DNA of 64,000 nt from Notospermus geniculatus (taxonomy: Eukaryota > Nemertea > Pilidiophora > Heteronemertea > Lineidae), in NCBI GenBank assembly GCA_002633025.1, contig NMRB01000258.1, positions 376,334 to 440,333 of the forward strand, given 5' to 3'. Each line of letters begins with the position of its first letter. The first letter of the stretch is position 1. The notes beneath the pieces are model-generated. The model had not been told where the DNA came from and made no database searches. It was given only the letters and a program-made list of their open reading frames with translations. Of this stretch, positions 1 through 11,600 are shown in pieces. The translations under genes were made by a program, and so were the position numbers.

Positions 1-3000
1 CCTAACCTTTAGGCGGAAACATTGGTTTGACCACACTACAGGGCCAGAAATTCTTAACTGGCAAATTACCTCCTCCTCCTGTCACTGACCATTAAGGGTA
101 TAAAGAATCAGTGATGTCCACTGCAATCTCTAGGCAGACAACAGGAGGATGTGGACAGATGGATGAGGGAGGACCTTATTGGACCCAGAAATCCCACCTT
201 CAATTACAATTTCCAGGAAAGTACATCTTATAATATGCATCATTCATAGGCACATTCATGATGCAAATAAAACTTTCCAGGTCTTATCATCTCCACCAAT
301 ACCAATTCCTTTTTAATGCCATTTTAATGAGTATAAAAGACAAAGGCAGTAAACCAAACCGTAAAAATGAACACCAAATTTAAGTCTTCATTTTGCAATT
401 ACAAGTGCAAAAATGAGGTAAATAAAAGTAGCATAAAATAGCCGTAAATGACACAGCCATGATGGACTTGGCAAATTTCTAATGTTGATGGCTGAAGTTA
501 TGGCTTGGCTATTTCGTGCAGTTGGTGTTCTATTCTCTGATGCTGATTAAAACCAAAGACTGGGTAGTGAAGTGCTGTGAAATTTCACACACACCAGCAT
601 TTCCCATCAATATTTACAGGTCTAGGAGGTGTTGCATCATTATGTTTCATGACAGGGGGTTGTGGTTTCCTTTCCTTGCTTCATTTACAAGTCACCCATT
701 AAAGATCATCTCCTTGTTTCAATGAGCCATATTCTGGTTCCCCCCCCCCCCATCCCATTATTTTTGTCTTCAATAACATAAATGTACATGTAGTTAGGAT
801 GTTATTGGAGGACATAATCCTGACTGAGCACATATCCCAGCCATTTGAAACATGTGAGAACTAGACAATGACTCGCAGGGTACATCTCGGTGGACTCCAA
901 TTGATTGATGTTCACTTGAATGTGCAAAGATGGAGACATCCCAGGATGGCACATGGTAGACAGCAAGGATCATTTTCATTCTTACAGGATGTTGGTATAT
1001 TAATGGAGTCAACATGGCACTTCCTGTGCAAATTTTGCTAAATTACCATTCCTAAATAATTGAATACTTGACCTCTTGAAGGAAATCATTCACAAAATTA
1101 AACAGTCATGAAGAGTTTCCAACAGCCTTGTGATAATACCATGGAGAGATAACCTTCCAATTGAGCCATTTGAGGCCTAATTTATAAATATAACAAAGTT
1201 TATCATACTCCACGAGGTTCGAATGCTTTCACTTCACATTGTCATTACTTTGGTTGAAGAAGGTATACATGTATATGAAATGGATAATAACAAAAATTCA
1301 TAAGCGAGCCGATCGCTTGCCTTATAAATTTTTGATAATAACCATGTGAACCCCAAAAATCTAATATATCGGGTTTTTTCTTCCTCATGTATTTTGGTAA
1401 CATGCCATGTAAGAAATTGTTTAAAATCATGCAAAGACTTCAGCTTTGAGTTTCATGAAGAAGGACCTGATGTCAGTCAGAAAGTTGATAAAAAACATAT
1501 CTATCAGATGGTTTCTGTTGACTTTTCCAAAAAGTGTTCACTGTCATCTGCTGTTTCAATACAACATATCCGCCGGGGATGTTGACACAGACAATACAGT
1601 GTGAGGTTTTTCAGTTGACATTGCAAACTACCACCAACACATGAAAATCATGGGATGTTAAACGTCAACTATGAGACTCAAAGTCAAACCAGTTTCATTA
1701 TTTCCCCGACTCAAATACATCACGATCTATTTCTGGGAAGCCAACACAATGTTGGTCGATATAACCCATTCTATTTATTTCATAATACCAAATCATAATA
1801 ATCAATAACATTCAATACCTAGAGAACTAGCCACGCGACTAAAATAATATTTGTCGGAAGCATGCGTGAGATTTGAGCAAGAAAATGAATAGTCTGAATT
1901 AAAGTCAGTCTTTTCACAAAAATCCGATTTTACAGAGAGAATCTTTATAATAAAGCATGCGTGAAGAACTAGACACTTGAGCCAAATCATCGATTTTTTC
2001 AGACACAAAATAAACAGAGTTTTATCTGGGAAAAATTCTGCCAATATCTCCCCTTGATAACATCAGGGAATATGATATGACATTGATTTTTTTAGAAAAC
2101 AAAGTAAAATGTGGTGTTTATTTCATAAGATTCGTGCATTATAGATGGTTCAATGTAAACTAGCCAAATCACCAGTAATCCATAGGTGGTGGCTCGTTAA
2201 TGAGGCTATAAGTAATTATTTCAATTAAAAATAGTCCCATTATGCATTGCCTTTTCATACATACTGATAGAGGTGATGACTTAGCATGAAAGAAATGTGC
2301 CGACGAGGCTCAATTTATCATTATCGATATGGTGCATTAATAGAGAACTGAAGATAACTTCAGAGACAGAAGTTTCAACTAAACAGTTACTATATTCCTT
2401 TTATGGCCATTTTTATGCAAAAAAATGATTCATTACAAAAAAATACAATCAATGAACCTAGAGAAAATCTTCAAAGATCCAAATCATAGTGAGCTTCCTT
2501 TGAAAAAAACATCAGACTTCTTTGACATGATGATGCTTGCTTTTGAATAGTCAAATCAATGACAGAAATTGTTCCAATGAATTAGATAAATTTCATGATT
2601 GTTGTCAAGGATATACATGAGCAAAATCTGAAAGGGTTAATCCAGTCATTGCCATCATTTCCTGACCAAGCCACAGGATTCAGACAATCAAGATATAAAA
2701 TGCAAATGCATACCAGGTAAACTCGTGAATTCATTGTCGGAAATGATATAGAAGATTATTATACTTCGAAAAAACACTGAACTGCTCCCAGTCAAGAACA
2801 GGATAAACCATGCTTTTTTACAGATGTGAGTTGTCATGAAGATGCTGCATACTTGATGTAATTTCCACAATTTACAACAATGCTTCATTGGATTTAGACA
2901 TCATTTGCAGCTGTCTGCTGAAATGAATTGAATATAAGCAAACACTGTGAACAAAATCTCAGGGGGGTATGTGCATAGGTGTTCCCCGTCTACATAATCC

Positions 3001-3339
3001 ATCACGTTCCAGGTGATGAGGGTCTCAGTAACCACCCCTGCCTCCACCCCCTCCAGTGTTATTCATCCAAATGACAGAAATTGAATCTCATTGAAGAGTT
3101 GAATGTCCATTGATGTCACCTTGACAAAATGTATTATCACTTTTTGATCAGGCAACACATAGTGGGAGAGAATTTGTCCCTGTCTTTATGATAGAGGAGA
3201 ATTATCCAATCCAATAAGTTATATCTCTGGTCCTTTTTCACACCATGATCTCTAAATTAAGGGTCATAGGTTCACACAAGTGCAGCTTTCGTGAAATGTG
3301 ACACGTGAACTAATGAACATTTTGGTTTTGGTTTTTCAG
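1..3339. other. Non-coding AT-rich tract
   Basis: No exon, RNA gene or clear transposon was recognised here. The only simple-sequence feature is a run of ten C at about 741-750. The short open frames lack coding-like composition and overlap one another on both strands. The tract is probably intronic or intergenic. Confidence 0.5.
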
Positions 3340-3385
3340 GATGCATTGAGGTGGAGCAGTTTCTTCCTAATCACTATATTCAAAG
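3340..3385 (+). CDS. Candidate internal exon, gene unidentified
   Basis: A 46-nt block sits between a strong acceptor (T-rich tract ending TTTTTCAG at 3332-3339) and a consensus donor (CAAAG|GTAAGT). One frame, entered with two carried nucleotides, reads CIEVEQFLPNHYIQ and ends with two nucleotides left over. A second frame is also open. The FLP-containing peptide faintly recalls a HEAT-repeat helix, and the strand matches the UTP20 exon at 50411, but identity is too short to assign. The splice sites are the main evidence; a chance acceptor-donor pair cannot be excluded. Confidence 0.33.
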
Positions 3386-4507
3386 GTAAGTCTGCTTTAA
3401 CTGCCATTTCTAAGTTTTTTGACAAAAATTTTTAATTTTTTTCAGTTCTGCCCGAAAAGATTCAGAACCATTGCCTGGTTAAAAATACATAGGCCATTTA
3501 AATGTCTCGTAAAAAAGACTTGGAAGATGCTGGAAACATTTTATGTTGTCATAATTTCAATAGTGGTCAGTCAAGGTCAGAAGTTTCAAGTCCCAGGTCA
3601 ATAAACTTTGTAGTGATGAAATTTAGGGTCCAGTTACTCATACAATCAATTCACAGAAATCACTAATGGAGCAGTCATCCTGGCCACGTTCAGAGTACTC
3701 ATCATCATCAATAAAGTTAGAAAATTGAACAGGTATACAAGAATCCAGAGGGCAATAAACCCTTGCACCAAAAGTTATTGGATGATGGTCAAGCAATGTT
3801 ATCACCTCACATGCAAATTACCATTAGAATTAGTGAAGCTAATTTCGGTTTAGGGTCATCACAGTTTGCAGATTTTTTACACCATCAATGTACACTCCGA
3901 TGCATGGGTCAGGATGAGCAACTGAGCATGACACTGACTTTTGAATCTAATTTATGATGCAATTAGTATTTGATAGTCCGGCAATAAAATGAACATGGGA
4001 ACTGATCGCACTTGACAATGCTTTGATCCAGCTGAAATTTATTTCTAAAACAAATGACGCTGACCAAGATATAAGTAGGAAACAGGATGATACCAATCTA
4101 ACAAATGATGACAGTGGCGACAGTCAACATAAACTGTAATTTCAACCAAGTAAAGAGTCCATGGTCAGTAGTGTTAGCTGTGCGTGTAAAAGTGCACAGT
4201 GATGAATGACCAACCAAGATGTGACTAAGCGTTCAGATAACAACACAGATGCACATTTGACTTCTAATCAAATTTTGCTGTAATATATTTTTGGAGTATT
4301 CAGCTGCTAATTTGCTCAGAGATATTCGGCCCACCCATAAATGGTTTCAAATTCTGTCACTCACAGATGCTTGAGGTAAGAGAGGTTTCTTATATATGGC
4401 ACTTCAGTTCAATCTCCAAATAATCAAAACTTTCTAATTTTCAGTTTTTCATTCAAAAGGTACCACTATCATCAATACCAGGTATCCAGACAGTGAACAA
4501 ATGATGA
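3386..4507. other. Non-coding tract with weak splice-like signals
   Basis: This is mostly AT-rich sequence. A possible acceptor (TTTTTTTCAG) occurs near 3440 and a GTAAG donor near 4376, but they do not bound a convincing exon. Confidence 0.35.
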
Positions 4508-4777
4508 CAACTAGAATCATGTCCAGCCAGCTGTGGCAGATGGCGTAATGACCTTGGAATGAAAGTCAAGCTACAGTTTGGCACTGACAAAATGTACAAG
4601 TACATGTACAATGATTTCAATCTTGATGTGCCTGGGACAACATCTATGGCTACTCTACTAAACTGTGGTATGGATGAGTTCACAGCATTTTCCTTAAGAA
4701 ATTCATTATCATCAGTTACAACAGCAACCACTGGTGTTGTCAACGACCAACATATAGCAAGAACCTCTAATGCTTGA
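4508..4777 (+). CDS. Coding-like open frame, possible exon or remnant
   Basis: A 90-codon frame is open between a TGA at 4505 and a TGA at 4775. It contains the stretch KVKLQFGTDKMYKYMYN followed by a Thr/Ser-rich part (SLSSVTTATTG). It lies just upstream of another Thr-rich open frame (4790-5349) in a different frame, so the two could be pieces of one decayed or spliced gene. The minus strand is also open over 4453-4875 (140 codons), so the coding strand is not certain. No family was recognised. Confidence 0.22.
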   Translation, partial: QLESCPASCGRWRNDLGMKVKLQFGTDKMYKYMYNDFNLDVPGTTSMATLLNCGMDEFTAFSLRNSLSSVTTATTGVVNDQHIARTSNA

Positions 4778-4839
4778 CCACTAAACGATGAGTAAGCCAA
4801 GATTTTATCAGGAACAGCAAATTCAATTTTTATCTCCAG

Positions 4840-5349
4840 TTCACTACTGTTATAACTCATGTCACACAGACCCATCTGGCGGATGCGATTCCTCGTGATA
4901 CAACATACACGCTAACACGAGATGACCCCAACACAATAGCCTCTCTGAATGCTCAGTCATCTGACAGACCAGAAAAATTAACTACTATAACACCTTCTCA
5001 AATGACCAATGGGACTGTGTCCCTTGCGCATGAATTACCCGGTGATATAATTCCCTCATCCCAGACGGTCAGCAGAATCATGTCTGCCACCTATTCCAAC
5101 AGAGCTCTACTTCATAATGAAGCAAATAAAACAAAATTTCTACGCACACCTAATTGGTGCCCTAGGGACGATGGGTTAATGGTCATTACGCCCAAAGTCA
5201 TTTATTACATTTCGGCCAATGGAATGACTGGAGTTAGAATGAAGAGAACATTAGATGTACGAACTTTTAAGATTGATAGGGTCCCGGGAAGAAAATCGAT
5301 GCATTGTTTTATGTTTGCCATTAACTTTGAAAATAACGGAGGGGAATAA
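4840..5349 (+). CDS. Candidate 3'-terminal exon of an unidentified Thr-rich protein
   Basis: A T-rich acceptor (TTTTTATCTCCAG) ends at 4839. From there the frame is open for 169 codons to a TAA at 5347-5349, and it already contains residues before the first Met at 5002. The N-terminal half is rich in Thr, Ser, Asp and Pro (DTTYTLTRDDPNTIASL), while the C-terminal half is basic (GMTGVRMKRTLDVRTFKI). G+C is higher than in the flanks. I see no domain. It could be the last exon of a secreted or surface protein, or an old transposon-derived frame. Confidence 0.3.
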   Translation, partial: FTTVITHVTQTHLADAIPRDTTYTLTRDDPNTIASLNAQSSDRPEKLTTITPSQMTNGTVSLAHELPGDIIPSSQTVSRIMSATYSNRALLHNEANKTKFLRTPNWCPRDDGLMVITPKVIYYISANGMTGVRMKRTLDVRTFKIDRVPGRKSMHCFMFAINFENNGGE

Positions 5350-7971
5350 TGGTTTATGGATGTGTCCTTGAGACGAATGAAGGTGACCATAGGTCACCTC
5401 ATCAGCAAAGAGTACATTTCTAAACAGGACAAATGGATGATATGGTTGGTATCTGATGCAAGAGGAAATCTTGATCAATCATTTGTCATCCAAAAACTCA
5501 TTAGACAGCCTTCCCCATGTCATCCATTTACAACTTAATTGGGGCCCATATCATCTACATGCTTGAAAGTTCATTCTCATCACAGAAGTTTTTGGTCCTT
5601 CCTTTTAACTTTTTTTAAACTTTCATCACATTCCTAAGACAGCCAGTGCAGGGTTTGGAAAAAAACATGCCATCGGCATCCATTCTGACCACTATCAGGA
5701 CGTGACAGGTAATGTGTTCCAATCTGAATTGAAAATGGTGATTCATCTTGTAGCGTTCAATATGAGTTCCATGTAAACACGAGCATAAAGTGCATAACCA
5801 GGAGCAATCTTTTTTCATCAAGACCATATGCAATATTCATGACAAGCTATGTTCCAGGGTGTAAAAAAGCGACAAAAAAATATTTCAGACGGCGATTTAC
5901 AAAATGGAGAACTCAACCAAGTTTGTTAGCGAATTGATTTCTTCAGGCAATCTAAGGTGATTTTCTTGAAAAAAAATGTTGTGCGTCCATGTCCTGGATC
6001 TATGGACAGGTCACAGTAGCCACATCCAGTGGCTACCATACTAATCAAGGCTTCATAATGATGCCCACACACCAGTCACCATAGCAACAGAATCGCCATT
6101 TACCACGAGTATCCATACAGTTGCCAATAAGAACACTAAAATTGTATTCACATGAAATAAACCCTTAGTTTGTTCTGGTGGAAGAAGTTTTCAAGTGAGT
6201 GACTTCAAATCGAGGAAATGCTTGCTGTTGATGTGAGTTCGTGAATAGAGATGGGTGGAGTCCAAATGTGCTGCCATGAAGTGAAAGTAAGTAATTGGCA
6301 TTCATTATAATCGATACAACTTCATCAGCTTCAGCTCATATTCAAATCAACAACAAGAAACTCCTTCATCTATAGACAAGTCTCAGAAACTCTATTCAAC
6401 ATATTTCTCAGAGCGGGTGTTGGAGTAGTAAGGAAGACAAGAGGATAAGGAACTGAGTGAATATCAGCAAATCCCAATGGTGCTTTATTTTTGCCGAAGG
6501 TCAGTGAAAAAGCCTATTGTTCATCAGAAACTCGACTGGGAGAGATTTGACAGCCTAAGTATGGTGAATCAGGATGAAACAAGAAACCTGATCAGATATT
6601 GCATTTAAAATATCAAATCTAATCCCAGTACGAGTACTTCCTATCATTTCCGAGCAAAGTAAACAAGTACATGTGCCAATCATCAGTAATCAGTTCGGAA
6701 TGTAAAACCTTAATAAGACCATTGATATTAAACCTTCACACACTACATATCCTGCACATGTCACTTGTCAATGCTATCGATCTGCGAAAACGTTGAAACA
6801 TTGCGAAAACCAGGAAAATCATAACTACTGGACAATACCTGCAAGCAATATGCCACGAGTTTCATTTAAATCACTTTCACCAAATTCATGCTGAAAATGA
6901 ACTGAATTGATGCAGAAAAAATAATTCATTCAACACTGACATGTTCATAATGAAAAACCACGAACCTCCGGCACAGCTAAGAGCAAAAAGTTCCTGTCAG
7001 TGATTTCTATTCATGTCAAAAGCCCACATCATTACATTCAAATTTGCATGGAACTTGTGTAATGGCGTCCATCAACCATAACGATTATTCGTTTTGAAAT
7101 GACTGCCCAGGATGATTGAAATCTCCAACAAAGGCGCCTCAAAAATATCTTTTCATGTGAAATATTATTAAGTCATGGATTAACAGCTTATTGGTTGTAA
7201 TAACCACTATATAAATCAATGTCTCGAAGCTATTCAAAATTGCTGGCGAACTCATGATGGTTACCAACCACACACTTCACCAGGTCGTGATTTGTGCGAA
7301 CCATTTAAATCTGTTGGTGCTTATCAAATCCCCATGAATGAAAAAAATCAATTCCGTAGCAATCACGATGAATGGCTTTTTCAAATTTGAGGTCATAACC
7401 ATAGCATTAGAGACTTGAGATTCATTAACTTTCATCTCTGTATATTAAGAGAGCAGAAACCCCAATATTATATGGCTTAATGAGCAACGGAGTGGACTTT
7501 GATGTAATATGAATTTAAGTAGAAAAATCAGGCATAATGCCTGCAGCAGAGAGCAGGCTAATTAATCGAACTGATTTTCACATGCAATTAGCAAATCGAA
7601 ATCGCAGCTGATTAGAACATCGAAGTTTTTATTTCATCTGACGACATTTCAAAGTACAATCTGGCAACTACGCATGGAACGAAAATGAAACCATGCCACT
7701 TGTACCCATCCCTACTTGTCAAAGGCTCAAGTACCACAGCAAAAGATCTTAACCACTTATAGCACACGAATAAAGGGACAATGAACTTCATCCACCCACA
7801 CTTTTCATAATGGGGCACCAGATGCAACCTGACACCTTCCCAAAAAATCTGAATTAACTTTTCACCTTGGTTGCACCTCTTGTTCTCATCACACAAAGTT
7901 TAGACACATTTTGCATGTACACTAGTCATAAACTAAGTTCAACTTAAAATTTGGCTGAAGCAGAAACTTAC
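5350..7971. other. Non-coding AT-rich tract
   Basis: No exon-like block with paired splice sites, tandem repeat or inverted repeat was recognised. It separates the Thr-rich frame from the minus-strand tandem exon array. Confidence 0.45.
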
Positions 7972-8038
7972 CTTTCTTCTCTACAGCTCTATCATTCTTT
8001 TTTCCAACTTATCCACACAGCATGCCCTGCAATGGAAA
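7972..8038 (-). CDS. 3'-most divergent unit of the tandem exon array
   Basis: It starts like the other units (TTTCAG acceptor, SIAG-type start), but one G is missing from the GGGG run, which shifts the frame. Both plausible frames then reach a stop, and the second half of the unit is unrelated to the others. A GTAAGT donor still follows. It could be the terminal exon with a different C-terminus, or a broken copy. Confidence 0.35.
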
Positions 8039-8106
8039 CTGAAATACAGTTAGTAAGAAGTTAACTTTTAGTTGCAACTTCGGTGTAATTGGTTCTGTAT
8101 ACTTAC

Positions 8107-8220
8107 ACTTCGATCTAGAGTGCGAGGAACAGGCTAACTCTTGTACTTGTACTTCATTCTTGCAAGAACAGGAACCAAACTGCCTAACTGCATCCACACA
8201 GCATGCCCCTGCAATGGAAG
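8107..8220 (-). CDS. Tandem exon unit 2: 38-residue Cys/Ser-rich repeat
   Basis: A 114-nt exon of exactly 38 codons enters with two nucleotides and exits with one, so copies can be joined in frame in any number. The peptide starts SIAGACCVDAVRQFGSCSC and continues KNEVQVQELACSSHSRSK. The acceptor is TGTATTTCAG with TACTAAC upstream, and the donor is GTAAGTAT. Four of the five Cys lie in CC and CSC pairs. No known domain was recognised. Confidence 0.5.
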
Positions 8221-8287
8221 CTGAAATACAGTTAGTAAGAAGTTAACTCCTAGTTCTAATTCAAGTGTAATTGTTCTGTGTACTTAC

Positions 8288-8401
8288 ACTTCGATTTAGA
8301 GTGCAAGGAACTCACTAACTCTTGTACTTGTACTTCATTCTTGCAAGAACAGGAACCAAACTTGCTAACTGCATCCACCCTGCATGCCCCTGCAATGGAA
8401 G
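8288..8401 (-). CDS. Tandem exon unit 3: 38-residue repeat
   Basis: This has the same length and phase as unit 2. The peptide starts SIAGACRVDAVSKFGSCSC and ends VQELVSSLHSKSK. The changes from unit 2 are base substitutions that keep the frame open, though two Cys positions are lost. The acceptor is GATTTTCAG and the donor GTAAGTAC. Confidence 0.48.
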
Positions 8402-8469
8402 CTGAAAATCAATTAGTAAGAAGTTAACTCCTAGTTACAATTTAGGTGTAATTGGTTCTGTATACTTAC

Positions 8470-8601
8470 TTCGACTTATAATACACTTCGATTTAGAGTG
8501 AGAGGAACAGGCTAACTCTTGTACTTGTGCTTCATTCTTGCAAGAAGAACAGGAACCAAACTGGCTAACTGCACCCAGACTGCATGCCCCTGCAATGGAA
8601 G
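8470..8601 (-). CDS. Tandem exon unit 4: lengthened in-frame repeat
   Basis: The exon is 132 nt, that is 114 plus 18. One extra TCT codon gives GSCSSCKN, and 15 extra nucleotides before the donor encode five more residues ending ISR. Both insertions are multiples of three and the exit phase (one nucleotide) is kept. The phase-preserving indels are the best argument that the array was translated. The donor GTAAGTAT has moved with the insertion. Confidence 0.48.
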
Positions 8602-8673
8602 CTGAAATACGATTAGTAAGAAGTTAAAACTCATACATAGTTACAATTGGTGTAATTGGTTCTGTTTACTTAC

Positions 8674-8820
8674 ACTTCAATCTAGTGCGAGGAACAGGCT
8701 ATCTCTTGCACTTGTACTTCATTTTCTTGCAGGAAGAACAGGAACCAAACTGGCTTACTTGCTCAATTGACCTTGCAATGATGGTCAGCAGAGAAACTTT
8801 TTTCCCAGATTAATTACATT
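8674..8820 (-). pseudogene. Degenerate 5'-most unit of the tandem exon array
   Basis: It shares the SQFGSCSSCK core and the GTAAGT donor with the other units. Two extra bases after the core shift the frame to an early stop, and the acceptor side has diverged; the nearest TTTCAG gives a start frame with an immediate stop. It appears to be a decayed copy at the edge of the array. Confidence 0.45.
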
Positions 8821-10829
8821 CTGAAATAAAGGACTCATGATGAAAAAAGTCCCCCTTTCTCATATCAGAATCTCAATTCAATATCACGTGAAGCCGTAAG
8901 ACACCTTGTAGTTCAACTTGCGAAAAAGGCATCAAGATTTATTATAGAGCAATTAAAAAGTGCCAGAATAAAACACAGTAGACAAACATGGCCACCATTT
9001 TAGCAAACAACAAACCACGTTTCATAATCTTTTATCATGAAATTATCGCTCCTACTGTTTGCCATCGCTGGGTTACGCCAAACTGGACTACATTCTCTTG
9101 TTGAAAATTATTTATAATAAAAGACTTTGTGATAATTGCCATGAAATATGGTAATGGTAGCTAGGATACACATTAATTAACAAATGGGAAGCGTTATAAT
9201 GATGTTTTTGCAGTTTACCATAAAAATGATAGTGGAGAAAATTACACTGCAAATTGTTCTATGCCAACATGCAATCAAGCTTCCACATCTGAAGTTGCTG
9301 TCAACAGTTTTCATCATGTTTTACTGCAATGTTGATCAATTATGACAATACAAATTTACCAACATTGACCACTTTTTTATTTTTACGTAAAACTTCTCGT
9401 AACAAGCACTCCTCATGTATGTGGAACAGTGGATCATCATCATGTCGATGAAACTGACAAGAGTGAAATTTTTCATAAAAATTTTTCAGAAAGTTGGCGA
9501 AACAAGATTCCCTTCTGCCATGTAACAGTCTTCCAGGTATAAGCAAGATCTGAAAAGCTGATACAGTCAGTGCAACATTCCATTTCCTCCTTCACAGTTT
9601 TAGTCACTAAGAGGCAAATTTTAATTCACAGTGAAGCCCAACAAGTATAGCTTTAATCCTGGATAGCAGCTGGTAAAACAGTCTCTTCTTTGGCACAAAG
9701 TATGCCAATATAATCAAATGGCTAAAATATTTCAACAGTGCATTTCAAATACTTGCCTTTTTATGCAGACCTATAATGTAGGAGTGGTGACCAAAACTGA
9801 AAAATGGGTGATGTCTTCAGGTTTCCATCTTTTAACTTGGGCTGAGATGCTTGACATTGACTTCATGTACCATTTTCAAGATGAAGAAGGGATGCCTCTG
9901 GATTCTCCTGCCACACTTCAATCATGTCAATGATGTTCCAATCCACAAAACCCTACTATGATAAAAAGCTCCATGTCAATGGAAGAAGAGCTATGATCAT
10001 CTGGTTCCATTATGATCGCCACAAGACGATATTTTGTATTGAACTCATCTCTCTTCCGTTCACACATGCAGTACAGTGCCAGCGAGAGGTCTTGCATAGG
10101 GAAAAAGGTAACAATCCTAGGAAAGTTCCTTTCTATGGATTGCATCGCTGTAACACCTATTATGACAGAAAAAGGTGCAGGGCAAGCGAACTTTATATAA
10201 TGCCTCTCGTGATCTGCAAACAGGACAATTGCTCTGGCTTCTCTTGAGACTGGCAGGTGCTGCCACCTGCCTATAGGAAATGGTACTTATGGTCTCATCA
10301 CTGGCTTACTGAGAGCTGAAGAGCGCTCAGTCAGCAGCCATGTGGCAATTACCGCAGTAGGCAGGAGCTGGTGAAAATCATTTTGATGTTTAAAGAATAT
10401 AAGACTTGAAATCTGTAGGATACTTGGGAACTGGGTTAGGAAAGCACAATGGGAAGCAAGGCTGGGGTGAACAATGATGATGCCTCTTCTGATGCAGCAT
10501 CTTACTTCATGAAGTAAGAAGGCCTAACTTACATGTAAAATAAAAGTGAGGAAGGGTATGAAAAATCCACTGGCAGCCTACTTGGTCTCCTTTAGCATGC
10601 AAACTCTGTGTTCATATGTGAGATTTGAGATGCCAAATCTTTGGCAAGTGTCACTTGTGGAACATCAAATCCCAGGCCTATGTCTGTGGATTAGCCAAAA
10701 GTGATAGCGGGATATCTTTTCTAAATGCCACCACAGCACATTTCTCAGATTCTGCAGCGTTTGGCGACACATCGTCATATGGACGCCTGACAGGACACCA
10801 GTTTTACAAGTTTAGGCCATGAAACGGCC
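8821..10829. other. Non-coding tract with unassigned open frames
   Basis: Open frames at 9718-9933 and 9924-10247 (+) overlap by a few codons. An acceptor-like TTTTTATGCAG lies near 9768, but no family or donor pairing supports an exon. A short inverted repeat (GGCAGGTG ... CACCTGCC) sits at about 10252-10270. The rest is AT-rich. Confidence 0.35.
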
Positions 10830-11600
10830 GAACAGGCATTGCGTTGCGTTGCCTTACATCATCATGCATCACCCATCGTCGTCATCATCATCACAGCCCT
10901 AGGACCTAGGCCTGAAGTTGCAGGTAGAGTCCTGCTTCATTACTTTGATGTGGAAAATACCTACCCTTGACTTTCCTACGGCCTGGCCTCCCCTCACTCT
11001 CTCCGAGCGTACAATGTAGCCTAATCCTCTAGGCTTCAGTATCAAATGGCGCGGCGGGCGGTGTCGCATGAGTTTTGCTCTCGCAGTAGGCCTGATTTTT
11101 GGAGCGCATCAATCATGTCACAGTTTCGTCTACATTGTCAACGCTTACTTGCATCTTCATCCTTTATCATCTACACTGCACATGGCGCCACCAATTATAA
11201 AATATCAGAGTTGTATGACGCATAGCGACTCCATACAAAATACAATACAGCGCTATTCGATAGTTCACATGCACAGTGTCCATGCATGCGAGAGCATCAC
11301 TCGGGATAGATGAGACGCACGCGTTGAGATGTCAGAACTTCAACGGACATTAACTTCATGAAAACTGCCCTAAGGACTACATTGTGATATTATTTGGACA
11401 CTTCTTGTTAAGGATTATTCTTTCAAAGCTGTGATTAAACGAAATCGATGGTTTAATGGGTGTAAAATCGACTTTGGATAAATTTGGACGCAGGGGCCTA
11501 CCGCATGGTCCAGCTGGCATCGTCGTCAGTGCTGCATTCTGGGAAACTTGAGAAAATGCGGCGGGCACCGGGATACTCTCAAAAAGCGCAGGTACGGTAG
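10830..11600. promoter_or_regulatory. CpG-rich patch, probable promoter region
   Basis: CpG dinucleotides cluster here (GGCGCGGCGGGCGG near 11048, GACGCACGCG near 11311), unlike the CpG-poor surroundings. A ZNF143/STAF-like core (CTGCATTCTGGGAA, reverse TTCCCAGAATGCAG) lies at 11532-11545, ten bases before a possible start codon at 11556. A 59-codon frame begins ATGGCGCGGCGG at 11046. The composition suggests an unmethylated gene start, but direction is not certain because both strands have short ATG-led frames. Confidence 0.4.
11556..11591 (+). CDS. Possible first coding exon (MRRAPGYSQKAQ)
   Basis: An ATG in good context (GAGAAAATGC) opens twelve codons that end exactly at GCGCAG|GTACGG, a plausible phase-0 donor. 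It sits directly downstream of a ZNF143/STAF-like site in the CpG-rich patch. The peptide is too short to assign. A large-intron gene reading rightwards, for example UTP20 (exon at 50411), would be compatible, but nothing links them. The minus strand has a similar ATG-plus-donor arrangement nearby, so the gene could equally read leftwards. Confidence 0.22.

Larger units (their letters stand above)
7972..8820 (-). repeat. Five-unit tandem array of exon-containing ~182-bp repeats
   Basis: Five head-to-tail copies of a ~182-bp unit are read on the minus strand. Each unit holds a TTTCAG acceptor, preceded in units 1-3 by a TACTAAC or TACTAAT branch-point match, then an exon and a GTAAGT donor. 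Candidate exons are 7972-8038, 8107-8220, 8288-8401, 8470-8601 and 8674-8820, with introns of 67-72 bp. The three middle exons are intact; the outer two are frame-broken. It could be a real gene's repeated exons or a satellite that captured an exon. Confidence 0.7.
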
